NCBI GenBank assembly: GCA_049177155.1
Contig: CP185407.1
Coordinates: 186,001-250,000, forward strand
DNA length: 64,000 nt
Source of the DNA: Hennigella sp049177155
GTDB taxonomy: Bacteria; Bacillota_I; Bacilli_A; Mycoplasmatales; Mycoplasmoidaceae
Direction: 5' to 3'
Positions 33,144-43,646 of the stretch are shown piece after piece. The notes under the pieces were generated by a model that saw nothing but the letters and a program-made list of their open reading frames with translations, was not told the DNA's origin and searched no databases. The position numbers and the translations under genes are program-made. Position 1 is the first letter of the stretch, and each line of letters begins with the position of its first letter.

Positions 33144-35111
33144 ATGAAGAAGAAATTAGGATCAAATGCAAAATTAGCTGCTAACACAATTAGAGTGTTG
33201 GCTGCTGCAGCTATTGCTAAAGCAAAATCAGGACACCCAGGTGTTGCTTTAGGTGCTGCTGATATTATGTATGAACTATTTGCTAACCAAATGAATGCTA
33301 GTCCAACAGTTAATGATTATTTTAACCGTGATCGATTTGTTTTATCTTGTGGACATGGAAGTAGTTTGCTCTATGCAACTATGTTAGTTTGTGGTTACAA
33401 AGATATTAAGATGGGTGATCTAAAAGAATTTAGACAAATCGATTCTAAAACTCCAGGTCACCCAGAACCAAAGTTATTACAAGGCGTAGAAGTTTCTTCT
33501 GGTCCACTAGGACAAGGAATAGCTATGGCTGTAGGTCTTGCTATAGCAAGCAAGAAGATGGCAAACATCTTTAATACACCAAAGATTGAATTATTTAATA
33601 ACTACACATATTGTTTATTTGGTGATGGATGTTTTGAAGAAGGTATTAGCTACGAAGCTATTGCCGTAGCTGGTAGATTACAACTTAACAAGTTGATTAT
33701 GATTTATGACTTTAATGGAATTCAACTTGATGGTAAAGTATCTGATTCAACAGCTATATCTGTTTCTAAATACTTTAGAGCAATGGGCTGAAATGTAGTT
33801 TATTGTCCAAACGGTCATAGCAATAGATTTTTAAAAGCAGCTTTTGCTAGAGCAAAAGCATCTAAACATAAACCAACTGTTATTATTGCCAAGACACACA
33901 TTGGTTATGGTTCAGTTAATGTTGACACCAATAAAGCACATGGAACATATTTAACAGATGAACAAGTTGATATGTTAAAGAAAACTTTAAAGTTTGACTA
34001 TCCAAACTTTACTATTCCATCTGCTTTAAGTAACTTACCTAAAACAATAACTGATCGTGTTGAAAAGAAGATTATTGATTTCAATAACAAAGTTACTAGG
34101 TTAGAAAAAGCTAACCTAACTTTATATGAAAAACTTATGTCTTTAATAGAAAGAAATAAGATTAACTTTGATCGTAGATGATTTGAACCAGCAAGCTTCC
34201 CATCTAAAGATGCAACCAGAAAAATTTGTGGAAACTTATTCCAAGCAATTGCTGATAACAATGAAAATTTAATTTGTTCAATTGCTGATGTATCTAGTTC
34301 AACAATGATCAAAGTTAATAACTCTGACAAAATTAGATCAACTAATTGAGAAGGACAAAACTTAGATTGTGGTGTTAGAGAATTTGCTATGGCTGCGATC
34401 AACAATGGAATTGTTGCTTATGGTGGAATGAAGGCAGTAGGTTCTGCATTCTTAAGCTTTAGTGATTACAATAAAGCAGCAATTAGATTGGCTGCTATTA
34501 GTGGTTTACCAACTGTTAATATTTTCTCACATGACTCAATTACTGTTGGTGAAGATGGACCAACACACCAACCTATTGAACAAATATGAGCAATGCGTTT
34601 AATTCCAAATCATATGGTCTTTAGACCAACTAGTTCAATTGATACAGTTGTTGCCTTAGAACATGCATTTAAATCTAAACATACACCTGTAACAATCATT
34701 ACTAGTCGTCAAGCTTTTGATCAAGTCAATGTTGACTATGAATTAGCTAAACGTGGTGCTTACGTAGTAAGATCAGATAAGAACCACAAGATTACTTTGT
34801 ATGCAACTGGTTCAGAATTACCTGTTGCTTTACAAGTAGCAACTAAATTAGATATTCCTTCACGTGTTGTTGCAATAAATAGTTTAGAATTATTACAAGA
34901 GCAAGATTTAGATTATCAAGAGATGATCTTTGATAAATCAAAGAAGATCTCTATCGAATATGGTGCAACGGCTCCATGATATAGATATGTTGATCTAGCC
35001 ATTGGTCTTGATGAATTTGGCTATGCTGGTAAACCAGATGACGTAGTCAAAAAGCTTGGCTTAACTTGTGGCCAAATAGCAAATAAAATAAACAAGTGAT
35101 TAGATAAATAA
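33144..35111 (+). CDS. tkt: Transketolase
   Basis: 655 aa. Thiamine diphosphate enzyme of the non-oxidative pentose phosphate pathway. Motifs: 'AAAIAKAKSGHPGVALGAADIMYELF', 'DRFVLSCGHGSSLLYAT', 'GPLGQGIAMAVG', the TPP signature 'FGDGCFEEGISYEA...MIYDFNGIQLDG', the Pyr domain 'LDCGVREFAMAAINNGIVAYGGM', 'FSHDSITVGEDGPTHQPIEQIW' and 'SRQAF'. It lies one base after udk and 11 before the UPF0154 gene. All Trp codons seen are TGA. Confidence 0.98.
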
Positions 35112-35122
35112 AGGAGAATAGT

Positions 35123-35350
35123 ATGGCATTAGCATTAGGATTAAGTTTAGGATTAGGAATTCCTCTATCAATAATTGCAGGTATTTTTATTGGTTTTGCC
35201 ATTGGGCAAAAATACTTTAAAAAGCAATTAAATGATAATCCTCCCGTTACAAGAGAACAAATTAGAGCTATGTACCAACAAATGGGACGTACTCCATCTG
35301 AATCTCAAATCAATGCAGTAATGGAAGCAATGAAACGCAACCGTAAATAG
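35123..35350 (+). CDS. UPF0154 (YneF-like) single-helix membrane protein
   Basis: 75 aa. One N-terminal Gly-rich transmembrane helix ('LGLGIPLSIIAGIFIGFAIGQKYF') followed by the family signature 'QLNDNPPVTREQIRAMYQQMGRTPSESQINAVMEAMK'. Function unknown but conserved in Firmicutes and mollicutes. Shine-Dalgarno AAGGAGAA; four bases before engB. Confidence 0.93.
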   Translation: MALALGLSLGLGIPLSIIAGIFIGFAIGQKYFKKQLNDNPPVTREQIRAMYQQMGRTPSESQINAVMEAMKRNRK

Positions 35351-35354
35351 GGTT

Positions 35355-35927
35355 ATGGCTAAATTTATAAAATCAGCAGATTGTGTTGAAGCAATTGCTA
35401 TCAACGATACTGTTGTTGAATTTTGCTTTATAGGTAGATCTAATGTTGGTAAATCAACATTAATTAATGCCTTAGCAAATCAAACAATTGCTAAAACATC
35501 AAAACAACCTGGACGAACTCAATTAATCAATATTTTTGATTTTGGACAATATAGAATTATTGACTTACCAGGTTATGGCTATGCACAAGTTAGCAAAGCT
35601 AAAAAATATGAAATCAACCAAATGGTAGTTGATTATTTATCTAATCGAACTAACTTATTTTGTGTTTTTCAAATCTGTGATATCCAACACATAACTGAAA
35701 TGGATATTGATGTTTATAAAAATGTATGTAAACGTTTTAAAAACGTTTATATAGTGTTAAACAAAGCTGATAAAGTTAATCAATCATTCTTTACAAATAA
35801 CAAACAAAAAATTGCTAAATTATTTAGTTGCAAACCAGAAAATTTGATTCCAATCAGCGCTTTTAAGAAATTAAATATTTCTTATTTAAAAAGATTAATG
35901 AATATATTAAGTAAGAAGTTAAAATAG
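35355..35927 (+). CDS. engB: Ribosome biogenesis GTPase YsxC/EngB
   Basis: 190 aa. GTPase needed for 50S assembly. G1 'FIGRSNVGKSTLINAL', G2 region 'KTSKQPGRTQLINIF', G3 'DLPGYGYAQVS', G4 'VLNKADKVN' (usual TKxD) and G5 'ISAFKK'. Four bases after the UPF0154 gene and six before valS. Confidence 0.97.
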   Translation: MAKFIKSADCVEAIAINDTVVEFCFIGRSNVGKSTLINALANQTIAKTSKQPGRTQLINIFDFGQYRIIDLPGYGYAQVSKAKKYEINQMVVDYLSNRTNLFCVFQICDIQHITEMDIDVYKNVCKRFKNVYIVLNKADKVNQSFFTNNKQKIAKLFSCKPENLIPISAFKKLNISYLKRLMNILSKKLK

Positions 35928-35933
35928 TCATAT

Positions 35934-38501
35934 ATGGCTAGTATAGACAATAAGAAATACAACCACTCTTTTGTTGAACAAAAGGTAAAAACTTTGTTAC
36001 AAGGCAAAGATTTTTATGAGTTCCATGAAGATAATAAACCAAAGTTTTCTATTGTCTTACCGCCCCCAAATATTACAGGTAAGTTACACTTAGGTCATGC
36101 TTGGGACGTTAGCTTACAAGATGCAATAATTCGTTACAAACACTTGCAAGGTTTTAATACTTTATGAATCTCTGGTATGGATCATGCCAGTATTGCAACC
36201 CAAACAAAATACGAAAAAATTCTAAAAGAAACTGAAGGAAAATCAAGGTTTGATTTTACTAGAGAAGAATTCTTAAACAAACTTCATGATTGATCTAACC
36301 AACAACGATCATTCATTACTGATCAATGAGATAAATTAAACTTAGCATTAAGTTTAAAAACTCAATGCTTTACAATGGACAAGCATGTTCATAAAGCATG
36401 TATGGAATGATTTGTTGATGCATACAACAAAGGCCTTATTTATCAAGATTACAAGTTAGTTAATTGAGATACTCAATTACAAACTGCTATTTCTGATATT
36501 GAAGTTATTTATAAAGAAACAAATAGTAAGATGTATTACTTCAAGTATCAACTTGTTGATAGTGACACATTCTTAACAGTAGCAACAACTAGACCCGAAA
36601 CAATGTTTGGTGATGTTTGTTTAGTTATTAATCCAAAGGATTCTAAAAATTCTCAATACATTGGTAAGACGGCAATCAACCCAGCTAATGGTAAATCTCT
36701 ACCAATCATCGGAGATGAATATGTAGAATTAGGATTTGGAACAGGAATCATGAAATGTACTCCTGCCCACGATTTTAATGACTATAACTTAGCTAAGAAA
36801 CATCACATTACCTTCTATCACAATGTGATGAATGGCAATGGTACAATGAATGATAATGCTATTGACTTTGCTGGTAATAAATATACTGGTTTAACTGTTA
36901 AACAAGCAAGAGCAAAACTAGTAGAAGTTTTAAAAGCTAACAACAAAGTTGTTAAAGTAGAAGATATCATCAACAACATTGGTTATTCTGAAAGAACCAA
37001 CACAATTGTTGAACCATTCTTATCTAAACAATGGTTTGTAAAAATGAAACCATTTGCAGAGCAAATTATTCAAAACCAAAAGAAAAATGGTGTTGAATTT
37101 ATTCCTGCTAGATTTAATGAAGCGCTATTAACTTGAATGGAAAACATTCAAGATTGATGTATTTCAAGACAATTATGATGAGGACACCAATTACCTGTTT
37201 ATTACAATAAACAAACTGGTAAAGTATTGGTGTCAGCTACTGCTCCTAGCGATATAGAAAACTGAAGACAAGATTCAGATGTATTAGATACATGATTCTC
37301 ATCTGGTCTTTGACCACTTGTATGTACAAGTTGAAAAGATGATGATAAGTTAAAAGACTTTTATCCAACTAGTTTACTAGTTACTGCATATGATATTCTA
37401 TTCTTCTGGGTTGCTAGAATGATGACCATGTGTGGTCATTGATCTAAACAACAACCATTCAATCAAGTTCTAATCCATGGATTAGTTAGAGATAGTTTAG
37501 GTAGAAAGATGTCTAAATCATTAGGTAACGGTGTTGACCCTAATGAACTAGTTAATAAATATGGATCTGATGCTATGAAGATGTATTTTACATCTTCTTC
37601 GACAATGGGTGAAGATCTTAGATTTAATGAAGAAAAGATCACATATTATTGATCAGTATTAAATAAAATATGAAATTCATATAACTTAATATCAGGTCCA
37701 AAGATTAAATTCAGCAAAGCTGACTTAAACCAATTTGACTGCTGAATGCTAGAAAAACTAAATAATTTGATTAAGCAAGTTGTTGTATTGTACAACAAAT
37801 ATGATTTCACAGTTGCTAACAAAACTTTGATTGATTGCTTCTGAAATGACTACTGTAACCAATATCTTGAATTTATCAAGATAAACTTAAATAATAAACG
37901 AAAAGTAACAAAACAAAAAGCTGTAGCATTATTCATCTTGGATGAATTCTTAAAATTATTTTATCCAATCGCTCCAGCAATAAGTGATTACTTATTCTAC
38001 GAAATCAATCACAAGTATATTTGGTACACACAAGTTAAACCACTAACTATCAAATATTCATTTGATAGAGAGTTAATGAAACACTTTGCTAACATCACAA
38101 ATTGTTTAAGAGACTATCGTATTAAACATAGTTTAAGTCGTAAGAATGAAATTAACTTTGACTATGTAACGCTAAATAAAATAGATATAAAAGCATTAAA
38201 TAAATTATTAGGTGCATTCAACATAAAAGTTAATAACATCATAGATGTTAAACCAGAAAACACTACTGCTTTAGTTGTTGAAGATGGTATCATTTGTCTA
38301 GAAGTTGAACAACAAAACAACACACAAGACCTTGCAAAACGCTTAGAAATCGTTGAATTTGAGATTAAACGAGCCCAAGGTATGTTGGCTAACCCTAACT
38401 TCGTTGCTAAGGCTCCAGCGGCCAAAGTTCAAGCAGAAAAAGATAAATTAGCTAAGTATCTCGCAGAGAAACAACAAATTGAACTTTCTCTTAAAAAATA
38501 G
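35934..38501 (+). CDS. valS: Valyl-tRNA synthetase
   Basis: 855 aa. Class I synthetase. The ATP-site HIGH motif is 'PPPNITGKLHLGHAW' and the KMSKS loop is 'GRKMSKSLGNGVDP' (res about 520-535). The connective editing domain contains 'TVATTRPETMFGDVCLVINP' and 'CTPAHDFNDYNLAKKH'. The C-terminal coiled-coil arm is present ('LAKRLEIVEFEIKRAQGMLANPNFVAKAP'). Last gene of the udk-tkt cluster. Four of about 20 Trp codons are TGG, the rest TGA. Confidence 0.98.
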
Positions 38502-38514
38502 TTTTTGTCTCACC

Positions 38515-38538
38515 TATAATTAATATATAAGAGGAGAG
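38515..38538 (+). promoter_or_regulatory. Promoter and strong Shine-Dalgarno of the Cys-rich micro-ORF
   Basis: TATAAT at 38515-38520 is followed by a short leader containing GAGGAGAG, one of the strongest ribosome-binding sequences in the window, 5 bases before the ATG at 38543. This is what separates the micro-ORF from chance. Confidence 0.6.
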
Positions 38539-38542
38539 AACA

Positions 38543-38623
38543 ATGGCTTGTAAAAAAACAAAAAAAACAGCAAAGAAATCTAAATGTGGATGTGGATGTT
38601 GCTGTGGTAAAAAAAGAAAATAG
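38543..38623 (+). CDS. 26-residue Cys/Lys-rich micro-protein
   Basis: A 27-codon ORF starting MACKKTKK. A Lys-rich first half is followed by a cluster of Cys and Gly (CGCGCCCG) and a basic end (KKRK): six Cys in total and ten or more Lys/Arg. It has its own promoter-like TATAAT, a very good Shine-Dalgarno, and a terminator that overlaps its stop codon. The composition suggests metal binding (metallothionein- or zinc-knuckle-like) or nucleic-acid binding, but this is inference and no family is recognised. Confidence 0.7.
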   Translation: MACKKTKKTAKKSKCGCGCCCGKKRK

Positions 38624-38640
38624 GGATTAACCCTATTTTT
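38617..38640. terminator. Bidirectional terminator between micro-ORF and dnaK
   Basis: AAAATAGGG-ATTAA-CCCTATTTTT. It contains the micro-ORF stop on plus and the dnaK stop on minus. Confidence 0.88.
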
Positions 38641-40399
38641 TGTTTGGATCTTTTGGTCCTTGGCCTTGTTGAGCAGCTTGAGAGATAGTTGCCATTAGTT
38701 GGTCAAGTGATTCAAGTTTCTTTTTCAATTCATCTCACTTTTGTTCATCTAATAATTTTTTTAGTTCATCAACCATCTTCTTAGCTTGATCTTTTTGATC
38801 AGCTGGAAGTTGAGCAGCAACTTTTTCATCTTTCAATGCTTTTTCAAAAGTATTGATGTATGTTTCAGCTTTGTATCTGATATCAGCTTGTTCTTTCTTT
38901 TTAGCATCAGCTTCTTTGTTAGCTTCTGCATCTTTAACCATTTTGTCAATTTCTTCTTCAGACAACGCTCCACTATTTTTAATAGTGATTGTTGCTTCTT
39001 TGTTTGTCTTTAGATCTTTAGCCTTAACATTTAACATACCGTTAACGTCAATGTTGAAGGTAATTTCAATTTGTGGAACACCTCTTGGTGCTGGTTCAAT
39101 TCCAGATAATTGGAAGTTACCTAGAGATTTATTATCTCTTGCCATTGATCTTTCACCTTGTACTACGTGAATATCAACTGCAGGTTGATTATCAGCAGCA
39201 GTAGAGAAGATTTGACTCTTGCTTACTGGAATAGTTGTGTTACGTTTAATTAAAGGAGTCGCAACACCACCTAATGTTTCAATAGATAAAGTTAATGGTG
39301 TTACATCTAGTAACAAGATGTCATCAACATCACCAGATAATACACCACCTTGAATAGCAGCACCCATAGCTACTACTTCATCAGGGTTAACTGTTTTGTT
39401 TGGTTCTTTGCCAGTAATCTTTTTAATTAATTCTTGAACAGCTGGCATTCTTGTTGAACCACCAACTAGCAATACTTGGTGAATATCACTAAGTGATAGT
39501 TTTGATTCTTTAATAGCATCTTCAACAGGTTTAACTGTTCTTTCAAGTAAATCTTTTGTTAAATCTTCAAACTTAGCTCTTGTTAAAGTCTTTTCAACGT
39601 TTAATGGGCCATCTGAAGTCATAGAGATGTAAGGTAATAATATTTGAGTTTCTTTAGTTCCTGATAGATCAATCTTTGCTTTTTCTGCTGCATCTTTTAA
39701 TCTTTGGCATGCCATCTTATCTTTAGATAAGTCAACACCAGATTCTTTCTTAACTTCTTCAACTAATCAATCAATAATTCTTTGGTCTCAGTCATCACCA
39801 CCTAGTCTGTTATCACCAGAAGTAGCTAATACTTCAAAGCTACCTTCAGCCATATCTAGAATAGATACATCGAATGTACCACCACCTAAGTCATAAACTA
39901 GGATCTTTTGTTCTTTGTTTAGTTTATCCAAACCATAAGCTAATGCTGCAGCTGTTGGTTCATTAATAATTCTTTCAACTTCTAGTCCAGCAATTTTACC
40001 AGCTGCTTTAGTAGCAGCTCTTTGACTATCATTGAAATAAGCAGGTACAGTAATAACTGCTTTTTTAACTGGATGACCAAGTTTATCTTCAGCACAAGTT
40101 TTAATGTAACTTAAAATTTTTGCTGAGATTTCTTCTGGTGTATATTCTTTATCACCAATCTTAGTCATTTCCTTTGTACCCATTTTTCTTTTAATAGAAG
40201 AAACAGTGTTCTTGTTAGTGATAGTTTGTCTTTTAGCTGCCTCACCAACAATTACTTCTGATCCTTTAAAAGCTACAACAGAAGGAATTGTTCTTTTTCC
40301 TTCAGGGGTTTCTAGTACTTTAGGTTTACTTCCATCCATGATGGAAACACATGAGTTTGTTGTTCCTAAGTCAATACCAATAATTGTTTCTTTTGCCAT
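38633..40399 (-). CDS. dnaK: Chaperone protein DnaK (Hsp70)
   Basis: 588 aa. ATP-dependent chaperone. ATPase domain: 'GIDLGTTNSCVSIMDG', 'VITVPAYFNDSQRAATKAAG', 'IINEPTAAALAYGLDK', 'ILVYDLGGGTFDVSIL', 'LVGGSTRMPAVQELI'. Substrate domain begins 'LLDVTPLTLSIETLGGV'. The C-terminus is short (GQGPKDPNKK) and lacks the EEVD-type or long disordered tail of larger homologues. Shine-Dalgarno AAAAGGAG supports ATG 40399 over an in-frame upstream codon. Under a CIRCE operator. No dnaJ, grpE or hrcA next to it here. Confidence 0.98.
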
Positions 40400-40431
40400 A
40401 AAAATACTCCTTTTCAATTTATGTTATATAT

Positions 40432-40437
40432 ATTATA
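40432..40437 (-). promoter_or_regulatory. dnaK -10 box
   Basis: TATAAT on the minus strand (ATTATA on plus), 33 bases upstream of the dnaK ATG and immediately next to the CIRCE element, so HrcA bound to CIRCE would block polymerase. Confidence 0.7.
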
Positions 40438-40445
40438 CACAAAAA

Positions 40446-40472
40446 TTAGCACTCTAACCAAAAAAGTGCTAA
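40446..40472. promoter_or_regulatory. CIRCE element (HrcA operator)
   Basis: TTAGCACTC-N9-AAGTGCTAA, matching the CIRCE consensus TTAGCACTC-N9-GAGTGCTAA with one change in the second arm. Located over the dnaK promoter. Established role: binding of the heat-shock repressor HrcA. Confidence 0.95.
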
Positions 40473-40491
40473 TATTTGAAAATTGGTAGTT

Positions 40492-40510
40492 AGTATTACT
40501 TTGTAATACT
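40492..40510 (+). promoter_or_regulatory. Inverted repeat at the flavin-reductase-like promoter
   Basis: AGTATTAC-TTT-GTAATACT, a perfect 8-base inverted repeat. Its right arm runs into TATAAT (40510-40515), and GGAGG follows at once, before the ATG at 40522. If TATAAT were the -10 box the ribosome site would not be transcribed, so an upstream start and an operator/hairpin role are more likely. Confidence 0.45.
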
Positions 40511-40521
40511 ATAATGGAGGT

Positions 40522-41070
40522 ATGAGAAGAAATTTAGGCAAAAACTTAGTATTTCCACCCCTACCAGTGGTGGTAATTGGTACTTATGATAAAACTGGTA
40601 AAGCTAATGCTATGACAGCTGCTTGATCAACAATTTATGATTTTGGTCAAGTGTTTGTATCAGTATCAAAACACAAAACAACTAAAAACATTCAATTGAA
40701 TAAATGTTTTACTTTAGCATTTGCAACCAAAGCAACTATTAAGATGACAGATTACTTTGGTTTAGTATCTGGTGATAAACAAGATAAGATAGCAAGAGCT
40801 AAAGCTCATGTTGTTAAATCTAACTGCATTAATGCACCCATTATTACTGAATATCCATTAACTTTAGAATGTAAATTAAAAAGTTTAAAAGGTGGAAACT
40901 TAATTGGTGACATAGTTAATGTTAGTGTTGATGAGAAATATATGTCAGGCAATAAGATACTAATTGATAAGATGCAAATAGTAACTTATGATATGACAGA
41001 TCATTCATATCGTGTAATTGGCAAAAGAATAGCTAAAGGCTTTGAGGTAGGAATGTCATTAAAAAAATAG
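40522..41070 (+). CDS. Flavin reductase-like (FMN-binding split barrel) protein
   Basis: 182 aa. Opens with the typical 'FPPLPVVVIGTYDKTGKANAMTAAW' (res about 10-35), where backbone and Thr/Ala contact FMN in this family, and continues with 'VFVSVSKHKTTKNI', 'FTLAF' and 'DYFGLVSGDKQDKI', all characteristic of the flavin_reduct/HpaC-like fold. It could bind FMN and use NAD(P)H, but the substrate is unknown. Single gene between dnaK (divergent) and a terminator. Confidence 0.85.
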
Positions 41071-41087
41071 GGTTAACCCTATTTTTT
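41062..41087. terminator. Bidirectional terminator
   Basis: AAAAAATAGGGTT/AACCCTATTTTTT, with stop codons of both convergent genes in or beside its arms. Confidence 0.88.
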
Positions 41088-41721
41088 ATTTGACAAAATA
41101 GTTTTTGCTATTGGTTGGGGCTTCTGTCTGGTTGGTGTTGACCATCTTAATATATCTTAACCATTCATCTTCACCACCAAAACATCTAGTTTTTACAAAG
41201 CCAAGAGCAACATCTGGGTAACGTATATCTTGATAATATAGTGAACATGTTAAATCATAAGGAATGACTTTTAAATTTTTAAACTCATATGTGTACATAA
41301 TATAGTCATTAACATAAAAACTTTCATGTTCCTTTAAAAAGATAAAACTTACATAACCTAAGAATGATGCTTTTAAATCATCACCATCAAATGCAAGCGT
41401 GCAATTGTTGATGATAGTTTTGATACCAACATCACCCTTGTCAACCAATTCTTTCATGTGGTATCCATCAAATGTATATTTTGTAGTATTAATTTCTAGA
41501 AATAAGTCATAAATTAATTCTTTATTCAATTCATCAGATGAGTATTCTTTCAATTTGTTTGTAAATTCGCCACCATCTATTTGAAAAGGTTCAACATCCA
41601 ATGGATCAAAAATAGCGTGAATTATTCTTTCAGCCTCTGCGTCTCCACCACACGATACCAATGGCATAAATGTTGCTAATGCAACAGATGGAGTTAAAAA
41701 TAAAAATTTATTTATTTTCAT
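41086..41721 (-). CDS. Lipoprotein, unknown
   Basis: 211 aa from ATG 41721 (a GTG two codons upstream is possible). Signal peptide with lipobox Leu-Val-Ser-Cys (res about 22-25), then an acidic mature domain with 'FDGYHMKELVDKGD' and several aromatic-rich strands. TATAAA lies upstream of the start. Its 5' end overlaps the hemW stop by 14 bases, so it may also be read from the hemW operon. No recognised family. Confidence 0.8.
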   Translation of the reverse strand: MKINKFLFLTPSVALATFMPLVSCGGDAEAERIIHAIFDPLDVEPFQIDGGEFTNKLKEYSSDELNKELIYDLFLEINTTKYTFDGYHMKELVDKGDVGIKTIINNCTLAFDGDDLKASFLGYVSFIFLKEHESFYVNDYIMYTYEFKNLKVIPYDLTCSLYYQDIRYPDVALGFVKTRCFGGEDEWLRYIKMVNTNQTEAPTNSKNYFVK

Positions 41722-42760
41722 ATTCACTTAATTTTATAAGAAAATTATCTAACAAATTAATAATAGTGCATCAAATTCTTTTTTTATTTTTTCTAATCAA
41801 AAGATCTTGATCAATTCTTTTTTTAAAGAAAGTATATGCTTTCTTATGCAAGGGATTAGACAAATCTAGACCAGATTTTAATCTTAATCCCATAATCATA
41901 ACTTGATAATATAAGTCAAAATTTGATAATGGTTCTTTAACTAATTTTCATTTCAAAACATTGCCTTCATAATGGTATAAAGTTTTATCTTCCATACCAT
42001 GAGCACCTAAACCAATTGCTTTTCAATCATTAGTTTTTCATACAGCAACATTATGTTTAGACTCATATTTTAAGCTTTTAGCTCAGTTGCTTACTTCATA
42101 TCTAATAAAACCAAGTTTCTTTAAATAATCAATAGCAAATTTTAAGTGATCTTCTATTTGCAATTCATCAACTAGATATTTTTGTCTACCTCATGCAGTG
42201 TTTTCTTTTATTTCAAGAGAGTACAAAGATAAATGTTTAACTTTGTTAGCAACTAAAAAGTCAATATCATTTTTAATTGATTCATTAGTTTGATTATGAA
42301 AACCATAAATCAAATCACAAGAAATGTTAGTGATTCCATTTTTTAATAAAGTTTGAATAGATGTCTCGACCATAAATTTATGATTTGATCTATTCATTGT
42401 TTTCAAAATATTGAAATCTAATGTTTGTACGCCTAAAGAAACACGATTGATTTTATATTTATAAAATAGTTTAGCTTGACTATCAGTTATAAATTCAGGA
42501 TTACATTCAATTGTGAATTCATAATTTTTAGCTAAACATTTTGATAGTGGTTTTAATAATTTTTCTAATTGTTCATCATTTAAACAATTTGGCGTTCCAC
42601 CACCCAAATAAATTGTTTCATACTTATTTTTATTTAGTTTTTTTAGAACTAAATCAATATATTTATCAACAGTTTCTTTGTTGTAAATACATTTAACAAA
42701 ATCACAATAAGCACAAAACTTTTTGCAAAAGGGAATGTGAATATAAAGAGATTTAGTCAT
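41708..42760 (-). CDS. hemW: Radical SAM protein HemW-like (coproporphyrinogen III oxidase-like)
   Basis: 350 aa. The radical SAM cluster motif is CKKFCAYCDF (C-x3-C-x2-C, res about 14-23), followed by 'YLGGGTPNCL', 'TIECNPEFI', 'RVSLGVQTLDFNILKTMNR' and 'DLIYGFHNQT', matching HemW/HemN. C-terminal HemN-like region 'EVSNWAK...WKTNDWKAIGLGAHG' is present. HemW is a haem chaperone rather than the true oxidase in many bacteria; no other haem genes are here, so its role in a mollicute is unclear. The start overlaps miaA by 8 bases. The tail (CTIINLLDNFLIK...) runs into the next lipoprotein and is probably just readthrough to the first stop. Confidence 0.87.
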
Positions 42761-43646
42761 TAATAAACCCCTCAATTGTTTTTCTTAATAAATCATCATC
42801 CATTGGACCGTGATAAGAAAACAATTTAGGATATTGATGTTTACATCAAGTTACTTGACGCTTTGCATATCTTCTAGTTTTTTGAGCAATAAGATCAGTG
42901 TTAATAGAAGTTTTGTTTTTAATTGCATCATAAACTTCCTGATAACCCAATGCTTTTAAAGCATTTAGTTTCATAACATCTTTATCTTTTTTAATAAGGT
43001 CTTCAACTTCTTTTCTTCAACCTAAGTCAATCATTTCTAAAACTCGGTTGTTGATTGTTTCATAAAGTTTAGCTCTTTCAACATCCATATAAACAACTAA
43101 ACAATCGTAGAAATATTTTTTTCTTTGAACATCTTTAGATGTTTTAGTCATTCCTGTTTCTTCAATGATTTGAATAGCACGAATAACTCTCTTGCGATTA
43201 TTGGCTGGAATCTTTTTGGCTTCAGCAGGATCTAATTTTTGAAGAAGTTGATGAAGTTGTTCATTTGTCATATCTTCATAACTATTAGTTCTTTTGGAAC
43301 TAGAAGATAAATCATAATTTTTAATTAAAGCATCAACATATAAATTGCTTCCACCAACAATAATAGGAATTTGTTTGTTCTTATAAATAGTAGCTAAGAT
43401 TTTCTTAGCTTCATCTTGAAATACTTTAATATTTCAATCATCATAAATAGAAATACAATCCATTAAATATACTGGTGTATTCTTGATGGTATCTTTATCC
43501 ATTTTGTTAGTACCAGCATTTAATTCTTTATAAACTTGGAATGCATCAGCATTAACTAATGGATAGTTAAGCATCTTACTTATTTTTAAAGCAAGTGCTG
43601 ATTTATGTGAAGATGTTGGTCCGACAATAACAATTAACTTATTCAT
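42753..43646 (-). CDS. miaA: tRNA dimethylallyltransferase
   Basis: 297 aa. Adds a dimethylallyl group to A37 of tRNAs reading U-starting codons. Motifs: N-terminal 'VIVGPTSSHKSALALKIS', 'NADAFQVYKELNAGTNK' (NADSMQVY in others), 'PIIVGGSNLYVDAL' (GGTGLY in others) and 'RKRVIRAIQI'. Odd: the P-loop reads GPTSSHKS, with His where nearly all MiaA have Gly. tRNA-Phe and tRNA-Ser(UGA) in this window could be substrates. 8-base overlaps with both neighbours show translational coupling. Confidence 0.93.
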
